From assembly GCA_016841125.1 (NCBI GenBank), contig JAENZU010000310.1:1-5000 (forward strand): a DNA stretch of 5,000 nucleotides. Reading direction: 5' to 3'. The DNA is from Melioribacter sp. (GTDB taxonomy: Bacteria > Bacteroidota > Ignavibacteria > Ignavibacteriales > Melioribacteraceae). Of the stretch, positions 1-5,000 are shown one piece after another (positions within the stretch are counted from its first letter, which is position 1; each line of letters opens with the position of its first letter). A model generated the notes under the pieces. That model did not search any database and was not told where the DNA came from. It saw only the letters and a program-made list of their open reading frames with translations. Made by a program: the position numbers and the translations under genes.

Positions 1-662
1 CAAACCATTATATTTTTGGGATCGAAAGTATATTATCACGCTATCTGAATGTTGAGCTTGAAGGTTACTACAAAACTGCTAATAATATCAGTACTATCAA
101 CGAGAAAAAATATTCTTACCAGGACCCGGATTTGATTGGGGCTGATCAAGAATCATATGGTGTTGAGCTCGCAGCATCTTACAAGGACAGTCCTCTGCAA
201 TTCGATTTAGCTTACTCATTAAGCTGGACCTTTAAAGAGGTCAACAACCTAAAGTATCACCCACGGTATGATGCGCGCCATATTTTGAATTTAGGATTGA
301 GCTACAATTTCGGCAGCGGATGGTCGGCTTCGGCAGTTTGGAAATATAGTTCGGGTCTCCCCTTTACGCAAATTGTTGGTTACTACGATAAACTCTACTT
401 CTCGGATTTAAAGGAAAGAATATATAATTTTATTCCATATACAATTTTAGCAGGTAGAAATCTTGAAAGACTTCCGGACTATCATCGCCTTGATATTAGC
501 ATATCAAAAGTGTTCAGTTTATATTTTATGAAATTTTATCTTGACATTAGTTTGATAAATGTTTACGACCGCAATAATATTTTTTACTTCGAACGTGAAA
601 CTGGAGAGCGGGTTAACATGCTTCCATTCCTCCCTACAGCAACATTAAAGGTGGAAATATGA
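1..662 (+). CDS. TonB-dependent receptor, C-terminal part (5' end outside window)
   Basis: The frame is open from the window edge (first full codon at base 3) to a TGA at 660-662, giving 219 residues of the C-terminal part of an outer-membrane beta-barrel. Seen directly: alternating polar and aromatic/hydrophobic strands, and blocks typical of these receptors. These are PRYDARH (fragment residues 87-93), SSGLPFT (116-122), LPDYHRLDISISK (about 157-169), NVYDRNNIFYF (186-196) and the terminal strand LPFLPTATLKVEI (207-219). Family knowledge: such receptors import ligands across the outer membrane using TonB-ExbBD energy; the plug and the TonB box would lie upstream, outside the window. The last residue is Ile rather than the common terminal Phe. 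A TTG at 132 is only an internal codon, not a start, because homologous-looking barrel sequence continues upstream of it. The gene overlaps the following lipoprotein gene by four bases (ATGA), so co-transcription and coupled translation are likely. The substrate cannot be told from this part. Confidence 0.88.
   Translation, partial: NHYIFGIESILSRYLNVELEGYYKTANNISTINEKKYSYQDPDLIGADQESYGVELAASYKDSPLQFDLAYSLSWTFKEVNNLKYHPRYDARHILNLGLSYNFGSGWSASAVWKYSSGLPFTQIVGYYDKLYFSDLKERIYNFIPYTILAGRNLERLPDYHRLDISISKVFSLYFMKFYLDISLINVYDRNNIFYFERETGERVNMLPFLPTATLKVEI
647..654 (+). promoter_or_regulatory. Ribosome binding site for the DUF4249-like lipoprotein gene
   Basis: AAAGGTGG lies four bases upstream of the ATG at 659, inside the last codons of the receptor gene. 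It differs from AGGAGG at one core position. Together with the ATGA overlap it supports the ATG at 659 as the start and suggests translational coupling. Confidence 0.5.
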
Positions 663-1630
663 AATATATTAAGTTAATACTAGTTGCCTCATTAATAATT
701 TCGTTTTTCATTTCGTGCGAAGAAAATTTCAGTCCTAAGACAGATTTTAAAGAAGAGTACATTTTATACAGTGTGATAAACGGGGACACAACTTTTCAAA
801 CTGCAATTTTAATGAAGAATTATAATGTTGAAGGATTTGATCCATACACAAATTCTACTGATCCCCAAATTACCGGGGCAAAAATTAAAATCTATTATAA
901 AGATCAAATAATTGAGTTGAGAGATACTTCTGTTGCCGATGCACACCAGTGGCGGTATGATACCCCATTTAATTTTTATTATACCGACAATTTTCAGCCT
1001 GATGAAAATGAAGAAATAAGAATTGAAGCTGAGTTACCTAACGGAGATAAAATTTCAGCAGTAACTGTTACACCGGAATCAAAACGTGTACAGTTCGTTT
1101 TCGGCAGCGACCGCGACGTGCCAACCGACGACGGAACGATAGATATCCATTGGCAATTAATAGACGCTTCTAGTTTGGGTCAGATATATCTGCCGCAAAT
1201 GAAGATTATATATTTTACAGATGTTGATGGAATTGAAACCCGCTTCGAGAAAGATGTCCCTTTAGATTACATTTTCAGCAATAATCAGTTTATAGCAAAT
1301 TATCCTCAGCCTTCGGCAAGAAATTTTCTAAGTTTTAAAATGACTGCCTTTGAAAGAGCATTGGCAGAAATTGCCGGCGATAATGAGAGAATTAACTATA
1401 AGATCGACAATGCCGTTTTCGAACTGCTGATACTGGATGACAATTTAATTCCCTACTATCTGACTACTGAAACATTTTTAGACGGATTCACTATTATTGT
1501 AGATGAGCTTGAGTATACTAATGTGCAAGGGGGACTCGGAGTTTTCGGTTCATTTTTTCTTGAGCGCGGAATTAAAATATTTATTGATAAAGAATATTTA
1601 TTGACAATGGGCTTTAGTGTAAAAAGGTAG
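659..1630 (+). CDS. DUF4249-like secreted lipoprotein, partner of the TonB-dependent receptor
   Basis: This encodes 323 residues. The N-terminus is a lipoprotein signal: MKYIK, a hydrophobic stretch (about residues 6-18) and a lipobox FISC with the acceptor cysteine at position 20, followed by EEN. Export and lipid anchoring are therefore predicted; the final membrane is not certain, though this group often places such proteins in the outer membrane. The mature part is rich in beta-strands: an early EEYILYSVINGDT segment (32-44), an ITGAKIKIYY strand (71-80) and a C-terminal GGLGVFGS motif (291-298). This layout resembles DUF4249, a family of unknown function in Bacteroidota usually encoded directly beside a TonB-dependent receptor. 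The family assignment comes from pattern recognition and was not searched. The four-base overlap with the receptor gene supports a joint role at the cell surface, for example as a receptor accessory protein, but no ligand can be named. The TAG stop is one base from the stop of the converging FAD gene. Confidence 0.68.
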   Translation: MKYIKLILVASLIISFFISCEENFSPKTDFKEEYILYSVINGDTTFQTAILMKNYNVEGFDPYTNSTDPQITGAKIKIYYKDQIIELRDTSVADAHQWRYDTPFNFYYTDNFQPDENEEIRIEAELPNGDKISAVTVTPESKRVQFVFGSDRDVPTDDGTIDIHWQLIDASSLGQIYLPQMKIIYFTDVDGIETRFEKDVPLDYIFSNNQFIANYPQPSARNFLSFKMTAFERALAEIAGDNERINYKIDNAVFELLILDDNLIPYYLTTETFLDGFTIIVDELEYTNVQGGLGVFGSFFLERGIKIFIDKEYLLTMGFSVKR

Positions 1631-1631
1631 T

Positions 1632-3188
1632 TTATACAGAAATATATTTAGCTGCGGATTCCGCACATCTTTCACCGTCAACCGCCGCCGATATAATACC
1701 GCCTGCATAACCGCCCCCTTCACCGGCGGGAAATAATCCGCTTATCTCCACATGCATTAAATTATCCATATCCCTCGGAATCCTGATTGGTGAACTTGTT
1801 CGGGTTTCTGCTGCTAATATTTGCGCCTCGGATGTATAATAACCTTTCATTTTCTTTTCAAATATTTTTAAACTTTTTTGCAGCCTGTAAACTATTGGAT
1901 TCGGAATGATTTCGTGGAGAGGCGCGCTTTTAGTGCCCGGTATGTATGAAGTTTTGGGTAATGAAGCAGACAGTCTCTTATTTACAAAATCTGTTACCCT
2001 TTGAGCCGGAGCCGTTTGAGTATTGCCCCCTGCTTCAAAGGCTAGACGTTCAAATTCTTTTTGAAACTCTAAACCGGCAAACACCCCGCTGCTATTGTAC
2101 TTTGCCCAATCTTTTTCCGATATGGTTACAACCAGCCCGGAATTTGCAAATGGAGAATCCCGCCTTGATACCGACATACCGTTCAGTACCAGTTCGCCCG
2201 GTGCTGTTGACGCTGGAATGACGATACCGCCTGGACACATACAAAATGAATAGACTCCTTTATCATCAACCTGGCAGGCTAAATTATAACTTGATGCCGG
2301 TAAATTCGGGTGCCTCTCTTTAGAATGATACTGAATTGAATCTATAATCTTTTGCGGATGTTCAATTCTCACTCCCATTGCAAAATCCTTAGCCTCAAGT
2401 TTTATTTTCTTACTGTTCAGCAGATAATAAATATCTCTTGCGGAATGACCGGTGGCAAGAATTACGGCATCGGCTAATACTTCTTCATTTTCATTTACAA
2501 TTACACCTATTATCTTGCCGGACTTAATTATTAAATCGGTCACTTTTGAATTGAATCTGAAATCACCGTTACAATCAATTATTGTCTGCCGAATTGCCAT
2601 TACAACTTTCGGCAATCTGTTTGATCCGATGTGAGGATGAGCATCAATCAAAATTTCATCTTGAGCCCCATGCTGCTTTAATAAACTTAAAATCCTATTT
2701 ACATTACCTCTTTTGGTTGATCGGGTATAAAGTTTACCGTCACTGTAAGTTCCTGCCCCGCCTTCACCGAAACAATAATTTGAATCAGGATTAACTATAT
2801 CATCCCGTTGAATTGCTTTCAGATCGTGACGCCGGGCTTGAACATCTTTGCCTCTTTCCAAAACTAAGGGTTTAATACCAAGTTCAATAAATCGAAGCGC
2901 GGCAAACATGCCCGCCGGTCCGCTCCCGACAATAATAACTTTTTTATTCGATTTTACAAGTTGGAAATCAATGACTTCGGATATCTTCGGAGGAGCTTCA
3001 TTAATATATACGATCGTTCTTAACTTAAATTGCGGGCTTTTACTTCTTGCATCAATTGAACGACGAATCGTTTGAACAGCAGTAATTTGAGACTTATCAA
3101 TTTTGCAATTCTTTGCGGCAGTTTTTTTTATGAAGTCATAGTCTTCAATAAAATTAGGATGAATCGTTAATTCAATTTCTTTTTTCAT
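1632..3188 (-). CDS. FAD-dependent dehydrogenase, COG2509 type
   Basis: This encodes 518 residues, a full length for this family, with ATG at 3188 and TAA at 1632-1634. An N-terminal domain of about 80 residues includes RRSIDARSKSPQFKLR (42-57), typical of this group. It precedes a Rossmann dinucleotide site, VIIVGSGPAG (84-93, glycines 88, 90 and 93), with the acidic residue ending strand two at E111 (VLERG). Other FAD-family signatures are GEGGAGTYSDGKL (141-153), the ATGHSARD motif (245-252), and a C-terminal FAD-contacting block GLFPAGEGGGYAGGI (484-498). An FCMCPGG segment (315-321) brings two cysteines close together. Family knowledge: these proteins are annotated as uncharacterised NAD(P)/FAD-dependent oxidoreductases, and substrate and partner are unknown. 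No transmembrane segment or signal peptide is seen, so it is probably cytoplasmic. It lies 12 bases downstream of the SDR gene and is likely co-transcribed with it. No clear Shine-Dalgarno precedes the ATG; the spacer is A/T-rich. Confidence 0.87.
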   Translation of the reverse strand: MKKEIELTIHPNFIEDYDFIKKTAAKNCKIDKSQITAVQTIRRSIDARSKSPQFKLRTIVYINEAPPKISEVIDFQLVKSNKKVIIVGSGPAGMFAALRFIELGIKPLVLERGKDVQARRHDLKAIQRDDIVNPDSNYCFGEGGAGTYSDGKLYTRSTKRGNVNRILSLLKQHGAQDEILIDAHPHIGSNRLPKVVMAIRQTIIDCNGDFRFNSKVTDLIIKSGKIIGVIVNENEEVLADAVILATGHSARDIYYLLNSKKIKLEAKDFAMGVRIEHPQKIIDSIQYHSKERHPNLPASSYNLACQVDDKGVYSFCMCPGGIVIPASTAPGELVLNGMSVSRRDSPFANSGLVVTISEKDWAKYNSSGVFAGLEFQKEFERLAFEAGGNTQTAPAQRVTDFVNKRLSASLPKTSYIPGTKSAPLHEIIPNPIVYRLQKSLKIFEKKMKGYYTSEAQILAAETRTSSPIRIPRDMDNLMHVEISGLFPAGEGGGYAGGIISAAVDGERCAESAAKYISV

Positions 3189-3200
3189 TTTAGATTTTAA

Positions 3201-3992
3201 TCAATAGGTGGATTTTATCATTCCTCCGTCAACTGTGATGGTGCTTCCTGTAATAAATCCTGCCTGTTCGGAACCGAGATACACAATAAGTGAAGCGACC
3301 TCGTCGGGACGTGCTAATCTTTTTAACGGAACCGAATTTGCCATTTCCGCTAGCACATGCTCGTGAGATTCACCTGTTTGCTTTCCTTTGGTTACAGCCA
3401 GTTCGTATAGCCGGGAAGTTAAGGTGTATCCCGGACCAACATTGTTAACCGTAATGCTATACGGTCCCAATTCATTACTGAGAGTTTTAGCGAATGCGGT
3501 CAAAGCGCTTCTAAAAGCATTCGAAAGCATTAAGTTTTCTACAGGCTGCTTAACCGAGATTGATGTAATGTTTATTATTCTGCCCCAATGCTTTGCTTTC
3601 ATTGCCGGAAGAACGAGTCGGGAAAACCTAGTGGCGCTCATCAAAACTTGTTCATAAGCCTGCCCCCATTGGTTTTCATTCAATTGTTCAAAACTGCCGG
3701 GTGCTGGTCCTCCGCAATTATTTACCAATATATCTATGTCGCCCAATGTCTGCTTAACTAAATTGTATGCATTCTCAATTTCAATTCTATTGGCAACATC
3801 GCAGACAACCCAAAAAGGTTCAACCCCCTGAATATTTTTTATTTCCTCACAAGCCTTCATTAAATTTGCCTCATTACTTGAAAGGATTGCCACTTTGCTG
3901 CCTTCCTTAATAAATTCTTCCGCTGTTGCCCTTCCTATTCCTTTACTTGCAGCCGAAATCAATACTACTTTATTCTTTAGTTTTAAGTCCAT
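3201..3992 (-). CDS. Atypical short-chain dehydrogenase/reductase (FabG-like SDR with altered catalytic tetrad)
   Basis: Starting at the ATG at 3992, this encodes 263 residues, a normal length for a classical SDR. Seen: a nucleotide-binding motif SAASKGIG (13-20) in place of TGxxxGIG, NNCGGP (91-96), GRIINITSIS (137-146), the NNVGPGYT segment (183-190) and the C-terminal ITGSTITVDGG (247-257). Aligned by eye to E. coli FabG, the catalytic Ser is present (S144). However, Tyr is replaced by S157 and Lys by R161 (LSNAFR instead of YxxxK), and the tetrad Asn by V116. Family knowledge: a subgroup annotated as beta-ketoacyl-ACP-reductase-like SDR is known to lack the perfect tetrad and nucleotide motif, and this protein fits it. 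It may therefore bind NAD(P) without classical reductase activity, or use a different mechanism; a fatty-acid synthesis role should not be assumed. A GTG at 4001 would add three residues but overlaps the best ribosome binding site. It is the first gene of a probable operon with the downstream FAD dehydrogenase. Confidence 0.88.
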   Translation of the reverse strand: MDLKLKNKVVLISAASKGIGRATAEEFIKEGSKVAILSSNEANLMKACEEIKNIQGVEPFWVVCDVANRIEIENAYNLVKQTLGDIDILVNNCGGPAPGSFEQLNENQWGQAYEQVLMSATRFSRLVLPAMKAKHWGRIINITSISVKQPVENLMLSNAFRSALTAFAKTLSNELGPYSITVNNVGPGYTLTSRLYELAVTKGKQTGESHEHVLAEMANSVPLKRLARPDEVASLIVYLGSEQAGFITGSTITVDGGMIKSTY

Positions 3993-3998
3993 GTAATT

Positions 3999-4003
3999 CA
4001 CCT
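3999..4003 (-). promoter_or_regulatory. Ribosome binding site that sets the SDR start
   Basis: On the minus strand AGGTG is followed by six bases (AATTAC) and then ATG at 3992. This is good Shine-Dalgarno spacing. The GTG that could act as an upstream start (4001-3999) is part of this motif, so the ATG is preferred. Confidence 0.55.
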
Positions 4004-4067
4004 AATATTTAGTAATGACCAATAAAGTTAATTATTTATTTCATCAAGCGAAAATAGAGAGGTAAGG

Positions 4068-4075
4068 CAAATATA
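4068..4075 (-). promoter_or_regulatory. Possible promoter -7 element for the SDR-FAD operon
   Basis: The minus strand reads TATATTTG, an exact match to the Bacteroidota -7 consensus TAnnTTTG. It lies between the ackA terminator and the SDR gene, about 75 bases upstream of the ATG, where an operon promoter is needed. No clear TTG/TTTG -33 element is seen at the usual distance upstream, and the region is very AT-rich, so chance matches are easy. Confidence 0.3.
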
Positions 4076-4092
4076 AAATTTTAGTTCGGAAG

Positions 4093-4124
4093 AAAAAAAA
4101 AATCCCGCTTATCACTAAGCGGGA
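4093..4124 (-). terminator. Intrinsic terminator downstream of ackA
   Basis: The minus strand holds a perfect nine-base-pair stem, TCCCGCTTA paired with TAAGCGGGA (4124-4116 with 4111-4103), and a four-base loop GTGA. A run of ten T (4102-4093) follows immediately. The T run is only on the minus-strand side, so it acts for transcription coming from ackA. It begins 26 bases after the TAA at 4151-4153, which supports that codon as the original end of ackA. It also separates ackA transcription from the SDR operon. Confidence 0.9.
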
Positions 4125-4150
4125 CACAATCAAGGGAGTATCTATTTTAT

Positions 4151-4357
4151 TTAATTTTTTTCAAGATTCTTATTAAACTCACTCTGTTCATTAACAATTT
4201 TTTCTGTATCGAGTGCAATAACCAATTCTTCATTTGTCGGTATCCGCAATACTTTAACTTTTGAATCATCAGCAGTAACCGCACATTCGCCGTCAACATT
4301 TTTATTTTTATTTTCATCAAACTCAAAACCTAAGAAACCAAGATCCTAACAAACGGC
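4151..4357 (-). pseudogene. ackA: C-terminal segment of acetate kinase, cut off by two in-frame stops
   Basis: After the TAA at 4358-4360 the same reading frame continues as A-V-C, meets a TAG at 4346-4348, and then stays open for 64 codons to a TAA at 4151-4153. The translation is clearly acetate kinase: DLGFLGFEFDENKNK follows the GIGENSDLVR block, as in complete homologues, and IPTNEELVIA is the conserved C-terminal motif. By alignment with the Methanosarcina thermophila enzyme, numbered through D148, H180 and R241, the first E of this motif (codon 4229-4231) corresponds to catalytic E384. No frameshift is needed; one base change per stop would restore the frame (for example GAA, and AAG or GAG). 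No in-frame ATG, GTG or TTG lies just after the stops to restart translation. The segment is best seen as part of the ackA gene on the right rather than a gene of its own. Whether the break is real, read through, or a sequence error cannot be decided here. Confidence 0.82.
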
Positions 4358-5000
4358 TTATCTGACTAAATCGGAGTTTTCACCAATTCCGCCTGTAAAA
4401 ACCAAAGCATCAATTCCACCCATTGCGGCTGCGTAGGCACCAACGTATTTTTTAATACGGTAAGTAAAAACATTAAAAGCATTCTGAGCTTTTTTATCTC
4501 CGTCAATTACTGCCTGCTCAATTTCTCGCATGTCGCTGCTATCCCCGCTTAAACCAATTAACCCGCTGTGCTTATTCATTAACGTATTGGCTTCACTCAA
4601 TGTAAGACCTTCTTTTCCCATAATATAGAGTATAACGGAAGGGTCCATATCGCCGCATCTTGTTCCCATAAGCAAACCTTCAAGAGGAGTAAATCCCATC
4701 GAGCTGTCAACAGAAATCCCTCTATCAACAGCAGCCATACTGGCTCCGTTACCTAAATGTGCGGTAATAATTTTCAGTTCACTAAGGGGTTTACCAAGAA
4801 ATTCAGATGCCCTTTCGGAAACAAACCTATGTGATGTTCCGTGGAAACCATACCTTCTAATTTTGTACCGTTTGTATAACTCATAAGGTATTCCGTAAAG
4901 ATAGGCTTGTGATGGCATTTTTGCGTGAAAGGCTGTATCGAACACACCGCACTGAGGAGTGTTAGGCAAATGCTTGGTAACAGCTTCAATACCTTTAATG
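4358..5000 (-). CDS. ackA: Acetate kinase, partial (5' end outside window) and prematurely stopped
   Basis: Acetate kinase interconverts acetate plus ATP and acetyl phosphate plus ADP. With phosphotransacetylase it forms the cytoplasmic Pta-AckA pathway for acetate production and substrate-level ATP synthesis. The frame is open from base 4999 to a TAA at 4358-4360, giving 213 residues. By homology the first is about residue 128 of a roughly 400-residue enzyme. Seen: GVFDTAFH with the catalytic Asp (codon 4937-4939), GFHGTSH with the catalytic His, AHLGNGAS, GTRCGDMDP with the catalytic Arg, NKHSGLIGLSG, and the FTGGIGENSDLVR block of the ATP-binding lobe just before the stop. The spacing of Asp, His and Arg matches D148, H180 and R241 of the M. 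thermophila enzyme. A TTG at 4969 is internal, since conserved sequence (GIEAVTKHLPNTPQ) runs across it. A protein ending here would lack about 68 C-terminal residues including the E384 equivalent and would probably be inactive. See the adjacent 4151-4357 entry. Whether pta lies upstream cannot be seen. Confidence 0.92.
   Translation of the reverse strand, partial: IKGIEAVTKHLPNTPQCGVFDTAFHAKMPSQAYLYGIPYELYKRYKIRRYGFHGTSHRFVSERASEFLGKPLSELKIITAHLGNGASMAAVDRGISVDSSMGFTPLEGLLMGTRCGDMDPSVILYIMGKEGLTLSEANTLMNKHSGLIGLSGDSSDMREIEQAVIDGDKKAQNAFNVFTYRIKKYVGAYAAAMGGIDALVFTGGIGENSDLVR

Noticed and set aside
1653..1665. Palindrome TGCGGATTCCGCA near the convergent gene ends, as a possible terminator
   Set aside because: The stem is only five or six bases with a loop of one to three, no T-run follows on either strand, and it lies in the conserved coding end of the FAD gene.
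1946..3075. Several plus-strand open frames (1946-2221, 2452-2634, 2582-2794, 2848-3075)
   Set aside because: They lie antisense inside the well-supported FAD dehydrogenase gene, have no recognisable protein motifs and overlap one another.
3388..3657. Plus-strand open frame of 89 codons
   Set aside because: It is antisense to the conserved SDR core and shows no protein-family pattern.
4093..4124. Bidirectional action of the ackA terminator
   Set aside because: On the plus strand the stem is followed by CACAATCAAG with no T-run, and no plus-strand gene runs into it.
4346..4360. Stop-codon reassignment or selenocysteine/pyrrolysine insertion as the explanation for the ackA stops
   Set aside because: The other genes here end with TGA, TAG and TAA, so all three act as stops. 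The two codons are TAA and TAG, not TGA, and catalytic Cys or Lys residues are not expected at these acetate kinase positions.
4774..4989. Minus-strand open frame of 71 codons in another frame of ackA
   Set aside because: It is a shadow of the acetate kinase frame, which carries the conserved motifs through this stretch.

Overview
The window looks like an ordinary chromosomal segment from an AT-rich, Gram-negative bacterium of the Bacteroidota/Chlorobiota/Ignavibacteriota group. That placement is an inference. It rests on a TonB-dependent receptor followed by a DUF4249-like lipoprotein, a TAnnTTTG-type promoter element, and few strong Shine-Dalgarno sites. No mobile element, CRISPR array, tRNA or rRNA was seen.

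Layout: (a) 1-1630, plus strand: the 3' end of an outer-membrane TonB-dependent receptor gene overlaps, by ATGA, a gene for a secreted lipoprotein resembling DUF4249. They probably form an uptake or surface unit of unknown substrate. (b) 1632-3992, minus strand: an atypical short-chain dehydrogenase/reductase is followed 12 bases later by a COG2509-type FAD-dependent dehydrogenase, a probable two-gene operon. The FAD gene converges on the lipoprotein gene with a single base between their stop codons. (c) 3993-4150: a short intergenic region holding a ribosome binding site, a possible promoter for the SDR operon, and a strong intrinsic terminator that closes the next gene. (d) 4151-5000, minus strand: acetate kinase (ackA), cut by the right edge of the window.

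The most notable observation is in ackA. The reading frame is interrupted by two in-frame stops (TAA at 4358-4360 and TAG at 4346-4348), four codons apart. After them the same frame resumes as a well-conserved acetate kinase C-terminus ending at 4151, just before the terminator. The stops remove the conserved PTNEE region with a glutamate needed for catalysis. The gene is therefore either a very recent pseudogene, a read-through or strain-variant case, or carries a local sequence error.

The second notable point is that the SDR has lost three of the four residues of the classical N-S-Y-K catalytic tetrad while its fold motifs remain. Its start is better placed at the ATG at 3992 than at the upstream GTG at 4001. 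No clearly new multi-gene system is visible in these 5 kb.
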